Origin: Nocardia terrae
GTDB taxonomy: Bacteria > Actinomycetota > Actinomycetes > Mycobacteriales > Mycobacteriaceae
Length of the DNA: 64,000 nucleotides
Direction of reading: 5' to 3'
Assembly: GCF_009760405.1 (NCBI RefSeq)
Contig: NZ_WRPP01000001.1
Coordinates: 62,001 to 126,000 of the forward strand
In this document: one piece after another, positions 55,110-62,488 of the stretch
Layout of the letters: each line of letters opens with the position of its first letter
Position numbering within the stretch: position 1 is the stretch's first letter
Notes under the pieces: generated by a model
What the model was told of the DNA's origin: nothing
Seen by the model: the letters and a program-made list of their open reading frames with translations, nothing else
Database searches by the model: none
Position numbers and translations under genes: made by a program

Positions 55110-55621
55110 TGCACGAACATCCGCCTTCCGCACCCGACGGGCACCGGGCCGGAGCGGACGAGGAGATCGACTACGCGCTGCTCTCGCTGAATGCGCAGCT
55201 GTGCTTCGCGCTGTACTCCACGTCACGGTCCATGACCGCCGCCTACCGGCCGTTCCTGGATGACATGAACCTCACCTACCCGCAGTACCTGGTGCTGCTG
55301 GCCCTGTGGGAACGCCCCGGCATCACCATGAAGGATCTGGGCGAGCAGGTTCACCTCGACTACGGCACGCTCTCGCCGCTGGTGCAGCGACTACAGTCGC
55401 GCGGCCTGGTCGAGAGCGTCCGCAGCGCGACCGACGGGCGGGCGGTGGTGCTGCACGCCACAGAGTCCAGCCGCGAACTCCAGCAGGGCGCGCAGCACAT
55501 GATCCAGACCGTGCTGGAGTTGGTCGGGGTTCCGGTCGAGGACATCGAGGAACTACGCGATCAGGTCAAGGCGCTGGGTGCGCGCCTGGACGCCGCGGCG
55601 GCGGCCGCCCGCGCTCGCTGA
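55109..55621 (+). CDS. OhrR-type MarR-family redox regulator
   Basis: The 170-residue MarR protein has the OhrR hallmark LNAQLCFALYSTSR, with the peroxide-sensing Cys at residue 32, then AYRPFLDDMNLTYPQYLVLLALWE, the wHTH TMKDLGEQVHLDYGTLSPL and the RSATDGRAVVL wing. OhrR normally represses the peroxidase gene ohr; no ohr is next to it. It is translationally coupled (TAATG) to the aminotransferase, so it likely regulates this operon in response to an oxidant or reactive product. Confidence 0.87.
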   Translation: MHEHPPSAPDGHRAGADEEIDYALLSLNAQLCFALYSTSRSMTAAYRPFLDDMNLTYPQYLVLLALWERPGITMKDLGEQVHLDYGTLSPLVQRLQSRGLVESVRSATDGRAVVLHATESSRELQQGAQHMIQTVLELVGVPVEDIEELRDQVKALGARLDAAAAAARAR

Positions 55622-55643
55622 ACCTCGCGGCCCTTCGCGGCCG

Positions 55644-56372
55644 TCAGGCGTATTTCGCCACCGCGTCGGCCACGATGGCGTCGAGTCGTGCGTGGTGTGC
55701 GCCCTTCCAGTAGGTCTGGCCGCACTCCACGCACTGGGCGAAGGAGTCGTAGCTGTCGCCGGTGTTGTCGGGCAGGTGGGCGCGCACGGCCTCGCGTGCG
55801 GCGGCGCGCAGCTGCCCGTTGCAGGAGGTGCAGCGCGTCCACGGCGCCAGGCGCGGGGCGAAGCGGGAGAGCACGTCGTCCAGCTGCTCGGCGGGCTGAT
55901 GGCTGTAAACGTAAGCGCCGGAGTAGATCTCGCGTCGACGCAGCAGGCCGCGGTCGCGGGACAGCAGCACCCGCCGTTCGGCGGCCGAGCGGGCCGCCAG
56001 CGCGGCGTCGCCGATGTCCGGATTCTCGTAGGCCGCGTCGATTCCCAGTAGCCGCAGCCGCCGGGCCAGGGTGCCCAGGTGGATGTCGAGCAGGAAGCGC
56101 AGCGGCTCCGGACTCGGCTGCGGGCGGGCCACGGCCGCCACGGTGACGGTCTCGCCGGCGGTCGGGATGTGGCCGGTCGCAACCGGTTCGCCGTTCACCC
56201 GCAGCGTGCCCACCTCGGTGAGCGGTATCCCCAGCGACTCCACCACGTGCCCCAGCGTCGAGGTGCCGTCGATGCGGACCGGCGTGGCCCGGTGGCCGTG
56301 ACCGTTCGAGCGCTGACCGACGAACACGCGCAGCTCCGGCGCGAACTCGACGGTGATTTCCCCTGCGTTCAC
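55644..56372 (-). CDS. Mut7-C RNase domain protein with N-terminal ubiquitin-like domain
   Basis: The 242-residue protein has an N-terminal Mut7-C ubiquitin-like (ThiS/MoaD) domain (ITVEFAPELRVFVGQ, TLGHVVESLGIPLTEVG) and a C-terminal PIN-like Mut7-C domain (RFLLDIHLGTLARRLRLLG, RRVLLSRDRGLLRR) ending in a zinc ribbon (CTSCNGQL...CVECGQTYW). Such proteins are predicted RNases; the physiological target is unknown. GTG 56372 is chosen because the family N-terminus begins at NAGEITVEF. It is convergent with the MarR gene, 22 bases apart. Confidence 0.87.
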   Translation of the reverse strand: MNAGEITVEFAPELRVFVGQRSNGHGHRATPVRIDGTSTLGHVVESLGIPLTEVGTLRVNGEPVATGHIPTAGETVTVAAVARPQPSPEPLRFLLDIHLGTLARRLRLLGIDAAYENPDIGDAALAARSAAERRVLLSRDRGLLRRREIYSGAYVYSHQPAEQLDDVLSRFAPRLAPWTRCTSCNGQLRAAAREAVRAHLPDNTGDSYDSFAQCVECGQTYWKGAHHARLDAIVADAVAKYA

Positions 56373-56730
56373 CAGCCCAGGATCCCAGAAACGGGGGTCC
56401 GGCGAGCAACTCAATTTCGATCTTGGTCCGCGCGCGGGTTCCCGTGAATAGTGAAGTGGAGACCAATTTCTTCGGTGCAGTGGCGTGAAGCACAGTGGAA
56501 GGGCATCGGAACAGGTCGTTAACCAATTGTTTGCGTTCCTATGGCTTGCGCGGTTGGAATGTTGGTGTTTTTCTATCTGCGCAGGTCGATTTCGACCAAC
56601 CGATGGACGAAGGAGTAATTCCCATCGGGTGCCATTCTCGGCAGCGTCGCCGCCGCACATACCGACCTGCTGCCACCGAGCCGCCCCTCTCGGCGCTCGC
56701 CCTGATGAAGGTTCGAAAGGAATACAGGCC
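56373..56730. other. 358-base gene-free region
   Basis: Between the divergent Mut7-C and secreted-repeat genes. It is richer in A+T than its surroundings around 56450-56640 and contains short AT stretches such as CCAATTGTTTG, so it probably holds both promoters. I could not fit a convincing -10/-35 pair or palindrome. The open frame on the + strand from 56485 has no coding character. Confidence 0.5.
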
Positions 56731-57165
56731 ATGAACGCACCCCGATTGGCCCGTGCGGCCATTGTTCTCGCGGGTCTCGCGGCGCCCCTGCTCACGCCTG
56801 CCCTGGCTACCGCCGCGCCGGCGGGCGGCGACTCACCCGCCCCCGCCGGCCCGGGCGCCACCTCCGCCCCGGGAGCCACGGCGGCTCCCACTCCCGCTCA
56901 GCCGACGATCCTGCCGCAGCTCGGAACCGGTAGCGCCGCGGTCGGCACCGGAAGTTCCACCGCCGCCGGGCTTGCCGGAGCCCTCGGCACCGGAAGCGCC
57001 GCGGCGGGCAGTCTGGCCTCGCTCTTCCCCGGTCCGGGTTCGGTATTGGGACTGCTCGGCACCGGCAGCGGCGCCGCCAGCGGTTCGGCGCAGGCCGGTG
57101 GCACGGCCGCACAGGCTCTGGGTTCTGGAAGCGCCGCCGCGGGCGCTGGTTCGTCGGGTAAGTAG
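56731..57165 (+). CDS. Secreted Ala/Gly-rich protein with LGTGSAA repeats
   Basis: The 144-residue protein has a clear signal peptide (RLARAAIVLAGLAAPLLT, cleavage near ALATAAP), a Pro/Ala/Gly-rich linker, then four degenerate copies of L-G-T/S-G-S-A/G-A at residues 64, 85, 109 and 130, plus a shorter VGTGSS at 71. It has no Cys and very few charged residues in the mature part, so it is probably extended or self-assembling in the cell wall. No family is recognised. ATG 56731 has AAGGA 9 bases upstream. A hairpin follows it. Confidence 0.8.
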   Translation: MNAPRLARAAIVLAGLAAPLLTPALATAAPAGGDSPAPAGPGATSAPGATAAPTPAQPTILPQLGTGSAAVGTGSSTAAGLAGALGTGSAAAGSLASLFPGPGSVLGLLGTGSGAASGSAQAGGTAAQALGSGSAAAGAGSSGK

Positions 57166-57207
57166 AGCATTAGCTTTCAATTCGCCAGACGGCATAAACC
57201 GTTTAAT

Positions 57208-57224
57208 GAGCGAGGGTTTCGCTC
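57208..57224 (+). terminator. Possible terminator after the repeat protein
   Basis: GAGCGA-GGGTT-TCGCTC is followed by GCCGTGATTTATTTAC, a weakly T-rich tract that can itself pair as CCGT...ACGG. It sits 42 bases after the stop. Confidence 0.4.
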
Positions 57225-57289
57225 GCCGTGATTTATTTACGGATTTCTAACGGCTACTGCCTCGGCGGAATTAGATGAGGGAGACGGTC

Positions 57290-58954
57290 ATGGATTACAC
57301 CCATCTGTCCGAATTCGCCGTGCGCCCCGGCGCACTCACCCTGTGGCGGGCCGAACTGGCCGCCGGATCCGATTGGGCCACCGACGAGCGACCCTTCACC
57401 AACGTGCACGTCCGGCACTGCCGGGAGGCCGATGCCGCCGACCCGCGTCCGGGCCGGGGCCGCTGGATCGGAACGATTTTCGAAATGGACGCGCCCTTCG
57501 ACGCCGGGCACTGGCGCGAGACGGTCCGGCTGTGGCACGCCCGGCACGAGGGCCTGCGCACCACGCTCGCCGCGCCCGGGCCGGGCGAGACTGCCATCGA
57601 GCCCGAGCGGCTGGTCTGCGCCGCGGCCGACCTCACCGTCGCCGCCGAACCCGTGCCCGGCGTCACCGGCTCCGAGCAGATCAACGAATACCTCACCGAC
57701 ACACTGGAATTGCGGCTCTCGCCGCTGCAGTGGCCGCACTGCCTGCTGGCCACCGTCGAGCATGCCGACACCGGGGATTTCACGGTGCTGGTGGGCGCGG
57801 ACCACTCGGTCCTGGACGCCTACTCCCAGGCCATCGTCATCCTGGAACTGCGCAGCATGTATCGCGCTGTCGCACAGGGTGAGCCGGTGCGCGAATCGCC
57901 GACCTTCGGCAGTTCGGCCGACTTCGCGCACTGGGAGCGCACCGCCGCGGCCGCCCTCACCACCGAATGCGAACCCGTCCGCTACTGGCGGCGCTTCCTG
58001 GACGGCTCGGGCGGCATGCTGCCGCGCTTCGAACCGGCCATCACCGCCGCGGCCGGCGCGGTGTCGGAGCGACCGCAGGTGAGCGTGTCGCGAAAGCTGC
58101 TGTCGCTCGGCGAACTCGAACAGGTCGAACAGGCCGTCACCAACCGTGGCCACCGCCTCTCGGTCGCGGTCTTCACCGCCCTGGCCATCGCCTACCGCCG
58201 CACCTTCGGCTACATCTCACTGCGCGCCATCATGCCCATCGCCACCCGCTCCGATCTGCGCTTCCTCGAATCCATGGGCTGGTTCGTGAACGTCGTCCCC
58301 ATCGACATCACCCTCGCCCCCGACCTGGACGCGGACAGCGCCCTGGAAACCACCCGAACCACCCTGCGCCGCTCCAGGATCGCCAACGACGCCACCTGGA
58401 CCCGGGTCCTCGAACTCCTCGACTGCACCGACCGCCCCCGCTTCGGCATCTCCTTCCTCGACATCCGCGTCCTCCCCGACTACGAACTCGTCGAATCCCT
58501 GCGCGGCCACACCCTGCGCGCCGAGTCCTACTCCGGCGACGAGGTCTTCTTCTGGATAGTCCGCGCCGCCGACGGCCTCCGCCTCTCCACCCGCTTCCCC
58601 GCCTCTTTCCCGGCCGTGGAAATGGACCGCTTCCTCGCCGAATTCACCCGCGCCATGCGTGAATTCGCACGAAGCGCACGTCCCGGGCGCGCCTCCACAC
58701 CGGCCGGCCCCACTGCCTCCGAGGTGCTGGCCGTCGAATCGGCTACGGCGGCCACGGCCCTCCACCACGGCGCGCCTGCTCGAACCGCCGCCGCGCGAGC
58801 TACGTTCGGAGTTCCACCAGGTGCGGGCGACCAGCAATCCACCTCCGTTCCGGCCGATGCGCCGGCCGCGCCCCAGACCATCCCCACCGCGCACACGGCC
58901 GCGGCGACACCGACCGAGCCGGCCCCGGCGGCCCTCACCCCGGCCCGGGTGTGA
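57290..58954 (+). CDS. PapA-like acyltransferase (condensation-domain superfamily)
   Basis: The 554-residue protein has the HxxxD catalytic motif as DHSVLDAYS (His172, Asp176), a second-half DFxxW-region equivalent and a typical two-lobe CoA-acyltransferase layout (MPIATRSDLRFLESMGWFVN). This matches PapA-type enzymes, which esterify trehalose or other sugars with acyl chains. Its last ~90 residues are Ala/Pro/Thr-rich and apparently disordered. ATG 57290 has GAGGGAG 6 bases upstream; ATG 57275 is the alternative. It opens a tightly packed gene chain reaching the DrrAB transporter. Confidence 0.85.
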   Translation: MDYTHLSEFAVRPGALTLWRAELAAGSDWATDERPFTNVHVRHCREADAADPRPGRGRWIGTIFEMDAPFDAGHWRETVRLWHARHEGLRTTLAAPGPGETAIEPERLVCAAADLTVAAEPVPGVTGSEQINEYLTDTLELRLSPLQWPHCLLATVEHADTGDFTVLVGADHSVLDAYSQAIVILELRSMYRAVAQGEPVRESPTFGSSADFAHWERTAAAALTTECEPVRYWRRFLDGSGGMLPRFEPAITAAAGAVSERPQVSVSRKLLSLGELEQVEQAVTNRGHRLSVAVFTALAIAYRRTFGYISLRAIMPIATRSDLRFLESMGWFVNVVPIDITLAPDLDADSALETTRTTLRRSRIANDATWTRVLELLDCTDRPRFGISFLDIRVLPDYELVESLRGHTLRAESYSGDEVFFWIVRAADGLRLSTRFPASFPAVEMDRFLAEFTRAMREFARSARPGRASTPAGPTASEVLAVESATAATALHHGAPARTAAARATFGVPPGAGDQQSTSVPADAPAAPQTIPTAHTAAATPTEPAPAALTPARV

Positions 58955-58957
58955 GCC

Positions 58958-59116
58958 ATGCGCGCGCTATCGAAGGCCATAGGGGCTCACCGTGATAACC
59001 GGCCGGGCGGTCTGCTCGGCCGCGACCCCTCCGGCCGTACCCACCGGCTCTCGGCCACGGCCGCGCACGCGGCAGCCCGGCCGTGCGTCTACTTCCGGAA
59101 TGGAGGTGCGCGATGA
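58958..59116 (+). CDS. Tiny ORF of unknown function in the glycolipid gene chain
   Basis: ATG 58958 lies 4 bases after the acyltransferase stop and encodes 52 residues (MRALSKAIGAHRDNRPGGLL at the start, ARPCVYFRNGGAR at the end). It is basic, with no signal peptide or membrane segment. Its stop overlaps the ATG of the next ORF (ATGA). GC at third codon positions is about 77%, compatible with coding but not proof. No family is recognised. It could be a peptide, a leader for coupling, or a decayed gene. Confidence 0.45.
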   Translation: MRALSKAIGAHRDNRPGGLLGRDPSGRTHRLSATAAHAAARPCVYFRNGGAR

Positions 59117-59382
59117 CGCTGTTCAAGGTCTGCACCGGCATCCACGGGTATCGCCCGGGCCGTGGTGGAGCCGGCTCGCGATCTGTCGACCCGGGCCGGT
59201 TCGCGGTCGGCCGCATCTGTGCGGCCGTGGGTCCGGTGGCCAGCCTCTCGGCCTGGGCGGGCGACCATCGCGACGTGCGTGCCGGTGCGCTGCCCGGGTG
59301 CGATGTGCCGGGTGATTTCCACGCGCTGCCCGCCGCATCGGTCCAGCGCCGCACGAGCATCCGAATCGGAGGCGGGCGATGA
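59113..59382 (+). CDS. Small ORF of unknown function coupled to the glycosyltransferase
   Basis: Encodes 89 residues (MTLFKVCTGIHGYRPGRG at the start), basic and Gly/Arg-rich with three Cys. A good Shine-Dalgarno (GGAGGTG) precedes ATG 59113. The gene begins in the preceding ORF's stop (ATGA) and its own stop overlaps the glycosyltransferase ATG (ATGA). High GC at third positions supports translation. No known family, signal peptide or membrane helix. Confidence 0.55.
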   Translation: MTLFKVCTGIHGYRPGRGGAGSRSVDPGRFAVGRICAAVGPVASLSAWAGDHRDVRAGALPGCDVPGDFHALPAASVQRRTSIRIGGGR

Positions 59383-60674
59383 AGGTGTTGCTTGCATTCG
59401 CCGGCAGCCGGGGTGACGCGCAACCCGGGATGTTGCTGGGCCGGGAGTTGGCTGAGCGGGGGCACGACGTCACGGTTGCGGTCTCGCCGAATTTGGTCGA
59501 ATTCACTGAGCGGCATGGAGTTTCGACTGTGCCGTTCGGGGTCGACAGTGATGAGCTGTTGCGGGCGCAGCGGGATGATCGGCGGTTCCGGCATCCGAAT
59601 CCGGTGCAGCGGGTGCGGGCGGTGGTGGATCTGCAGCGGCGCGGGTTCGCCGAGGCCGCGCTGGATCTGCTGAACCTCGCCGAGGACAGTGAGGTGCTCG
59701 TCAGCGGGATGGCGTGTGAGGAGATCGCCGCCGAGGTGGCGTGCCAGCAGGACATCCCGCTCGCGGCAATGCATTTCTTTCCGATTCGGCCCAGTGCGGC
59801 GGTCCCGGTCGTGCCGGCCGCCTGGGCGCGGCGGTTGCCTCCGACTCTGAATCGGCTCGGCTGGCAGGCGCTCACCCGGGCCCGTGCCGCGGCGCTCGCC
59901 TCCGAGATCACCGCCTTCCGGACCGTCGGCTCGGCGCCGGAATGCTCGTCGCCGTGCGAGATTCACGGCGACGGGCGGTTCACCGAGGACCCGGCTTCCT
60001 ACGTCGCGATTCAGGCGTACGACCCGAATCTGTTCCCGGGCTTGGCCGAGGAGATCGGACCCGTGCCCTTCACCGGATTCCCGGTCGTGACCGACGCGGG
60101 CGCCGGGATCGGCGGGGAGTTGGGGGAGTGGCTGATCGCGGGGCCCGCGCCGGTGTATGCCGGGTTCGGGTCGATGCCGGTGGCCGATCCGATCGCGATC
60201 GAATCGATGGTGCGTGAGGTCGGCCGTCGGCTCGGGCTGCGAGTGTTGTTGGTGGGCAAGATGTTCCGGGAGAGGATCAGCCCGGATCTGGCGGTGGTCG
60301 ATCAGGTCGATCACCGCGCGGTGCTGCCCCTGTGTGCCGCCGCCGTGCATCACGGCGGAGCCGGGACGACCGCGGCCGCGCTGCGAGCGGGGGTGCCGTC
60401 GGTGATCTGCTCGGTGCAGGCCGACCAGCCCTACTGGGGGCGGCAGATCGAGGCGCTCGGGTTGGGGGCGACCGCGCCCTTCGCCGGGCTCACCGCGAAT
60501 CGTCTGGAGCGCTTGCTGATTCGGGCGACCGCGCCGGAGATCACGCTGCGGGCGGCAGCCTACGGCGCGCGGTTCCGCGACGACGGGGTCCGCCGCGCCG
60601 CCGATGTCATTGAATCCATTACCCCGGACAGGGTCGTCCGCGAGGTGCCGACCGAGATCGGAGGTGTGCGATGA
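59379..60674 (+). CDS. GtfB-type (GT1) glycosyltransferase
   Basis: The 431-residue GT-B enzyme has an N-terminal acceptor domain (VLLAFAGSRGDAQPGMLLGR, ELAERGHDVTVAV) and a C-terminal sugar-nucleotide domain with PVYAGFGSMPV and the donor motif HHGGAGTTAAALRAGVPSV. The same family glycosylates polyketide, peptide and lipid acceptors, including mycobacterial glycopeptidolipids. Between the acyltransferase and the DrrAB exporter, it probably adds a sugar to the lipid product. It is coupled by ATGA overlaps to the genes on both sides. Confidence 0.9.
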   Translation: MKVLLAFAGSRGDAQPGMLLGRELAERGHDVTVAVSPNLVEFTERHGVSTVPFGVDSDELLRAQRDDRRFRHPNPVQRVRAVVDLQRRGFAEAALDLLNLAEDSEVLVSGMACEEIAAEVACQQDIPLAAMHFFPIRPSAAVPVVPAAWARRLPPTLNRLGWQALTRARAAALASEITAFRTVGSAPECSSPCEIHGDGRFTEDPASYVAIQAYDPNLFPGLAEEIGPVPFTGFPVVTDAGAGIGGELGEWLIAGPAPVYAGFGSMPVADPIAIESMVREVGRRLGLRVLLVGKMFRERISPDLAVVDQVDHRAVLPLCAAAVHHGGAGTTAAALRAGVPSVICSVQADQPYWGRQIEALGLGATAPFAGLTANRLERLLIRATAPEITLRAAAYGARFRDDGVRRAADVIESITPDRVVREVPTEIGGVR

Positions 60675-61645
60675 GCACGGAGATCGCAATCGAAACCCGG
60701 GGGCTGGGCAAGAGTTTCGGATCCATGAACGCCGTGGAGGCGGTGGATCTGCGGGTCGAGGCGGGAACGGTGTTCGCGCTGCTCGGGCCGAACGGGGCCG
60801 GGAAGACGACCACCGTGCGAATGCTGGCCACGCTGCTGCGGCCCTCGCGGGGCACGGCAACGGTTTTCGACCACGACGTGGTCGGGCAGGCGACGGCCGT
60901 GCGGTCGATGATCGGGCTCACCGGCCAGTACGCGGCGGTGGACGAGAACCTCACCGCCTGGGAGAACCTGCGCCTGTTCGGGCGGCTGCTCGGCCTGAGC
61001 CGCCGGGCCGCCCAGGACCGGGCCGCCGAACTGCTCGAGGAGTTCGAACTGACCGGCGCCGCCCAGCGGCGGGTGAGTTCGTTCTCCGGCGGCATGCGCC
61101 GACGGCTGGACCTGGCGGCGACGCTGATCACGGTGCCGCCCTTGATCTTCCTGGACGAGCCGACCACCGGCCTGGATCCCCACACCCGCGAACGCATGTG
61201 GGGTGTAGTGCGCGGCCTGGTCGGGCGCGGCGCGACCATCCTGCTCACCACCCAGTACCTAGAGGAGGCCGACGCCCTCGCCGACCGCATCGCCGTCATC
61301 GATCACGGCACGGTGGTGGCCGAGGGCACCGCGGGCGAGCTGAAGGCGTCCATCGGCGAGGAGATGCTGCGCATCGACCTGGCGGATCCCGAGCAGCGGG
61401 CGCTGGCCGACGCCGCCGTCGAACGGCTCACCGGTATCACGCCCCTGCACGGGGACAACCCGTCCACCCTCACGGTCCCGCTCAGCGACATCGGCACCGC
61501 CGCCGACGTCATCACCGCCTGCCGCGACAGCGGAATCCGCCTGCGCGGCTTCGGGGTCGACCGCCCCGACCTGAACTCGGTGTTCCTGGCGCTGACCCAG
61601 CGCCCGGCCCGCACCCCGCTCCCGGCAGAAAGGGCGAGCGCATGA
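60671..61645 (+). CDS. ABC transporter ATPase, DrrA-type
   Basis: The 324-residue ATPase has Walker A LLGPNGAGKTTTVRML, the signature SFSGGMRRRLDLA, Walker B LIFLDEPTTGLDPHTR and the switch H in TTQYLEEADALADR. The C-terminal extension is typical of the daunorubicin-resistance DrrA subfamily. In mycobacteria DrrA powers export of phthiocerol and phenolic lipids together with DrrB. It overlaps the glycosyltransferase and permease genes by four bases each. Confidence 0.92.
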   Translation: MSTEIAIETRGLGKSFGSMNAVEAVDLRVEAGTVFALLGPNGAGKTTTVRMLATLLRPSRGTATVFDHDVVGQATAVRSMIGLTGQYAAVDENLTAWENLRLFGRLLGLSRRAAQDRAAELLEEFELTGAAQRRVSSFSGGMRRRLDLAATLITVPPLIFLDEPTTGLDPHTRERMWGVVRGLVGRGATILLTTQYLEEADALADRIAVIDHGTVVAEGTAGELKASIGEEMLRIDLADPEQRALADAAVERLTGITPLHGDNPSTLTVPLSDIGTAADVITACRDSGIRLRGFGVDRPDLNSVFLALTQRPARTPLPAERASA

Positions 61646-62475
61646 CCGCCGTCTCCGGCACCTCGATCCTGGTGCATCCAACCGCGCGCATCGCGCGCGA
61701 GCCGCGGCTCACCCACGTCGGCCTGCGCGCGGGCCTGGCCCAGTCGCTCTACATGGCGCAGCGCGGCATGCTGACCTTCCGGCACAGCCCGCAACTGCTC
61801 TACGACGCCGTCCTGCTGCCCATCGTCGGGCCGCTGCTGTTCGGCAATGTCTTCGGCAAGGCCATCGCGGGCAGCCTCGACAACTATCTGCCGACGCTGA
61901 TCCCCGGCGTGCTCGTGCAGATCGTGCTCACCTCCTCGGTCGCCATGGGAGTCCAACTGTCCGAGGACATCCGCTCCGGCGTCTTCGACCGCTTCGTCTC
62001 CATGCCCATCGCCCGCTTCGCGCCGGTGGCCGGGGGACTGCTCGCGGGCGCGACCCGCTACGTGATCGCGGCGCTCATGGTGCTGCTGGTCGGCGTCGGT
62101 ATGGGCTATCGGCCCGACCATCCGCTCGGCCTGATCCTGGGTGCGGCCCTGGTCGTGTTCGCCACCACCGCCATGAGCTGGCTGTTCGCGTTCATCGGCG
62201 TGACCGTGGCCAAACCGGCTGCGGTGCAGGGCATGTCGATGCTGGTGCTGACCTTCGTCAGCTTCGCCTCCAATGCCCTGGTCCCGGTGGCCGCCATGCC
62301 CGCCTGGCTGCGCCACGTCTCCGACTACAACCCCGTCTCGCATCTGGTGGCGGCCGTGCGCACCCTCGCCGACTCCGGTTCGGTCGGCTCCGACTTCGCC
62401 TGGTCGGTGGGGGCCGCGCTGGTTGTCGCGATCGTGTTCGCGCCCTTGACCGTCCGCACCCTGCGTGCCCGTTGA
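61642..62475 (+). CDS. ABC-2 type permease, DrrB-type
   Basis: The 277-residue membrane protein has six predicted segments, the ABC-2 domain (LYDAVLLPIVGPLLFGNVFG) and the late conserved VSDYNPVSHLVAAVRTL motif of DrrB. It forms the membrane channel for the DrrA ATPase and probably exports the lipid made by this cluster. ATG 61642 overlaps the drrA stop. Only one permease is visible, so it would act as a homodimer; a DrrC partner is not in the window. Confidence 0.9.
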   Translation: MTAVSGTSILVHPTARIAREPRLTHVGLRAGLAQSLYMAQRGMLTFRHSPQLLYDAVLLPIVGPLLFGNVFGKAIAGSLDNYLPTLIPGVLVQIVLTSSVAMGVQLSEDIRSGVFDRFVSMPIARFAPVAGGLLAGATRYVIAALMVLLVGVGMGYRPDHPLGLILGAALVVFATTAMSWLFAFIGVTVAKPAAVQGMSMLVLTFVSFASNALVPVAAMPAWLRHVSDYNPVSHLVAAVRTLADSGSVGSDFAWSVGAALVVAIVFAPLTVRTLRAR

Positions 62476-62488
62476 TCGGGAGACCTCC

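Noticed and set aside
56485..56730. An N-terminal extension of the repeat protein starting at 56485
   Set aside because: It would bury the clear signal peptide and lacks coding character; ATG 56731 has a good Shine-Dalgarno.
56920..57150. Repeats in the DNA of the secreted protein as a CRISPR-like or minisatellite array
   Set aside because: The repeats follow codon frame, vary in spacing and encode the LGTGSAA heptad, so they are protein repeats.
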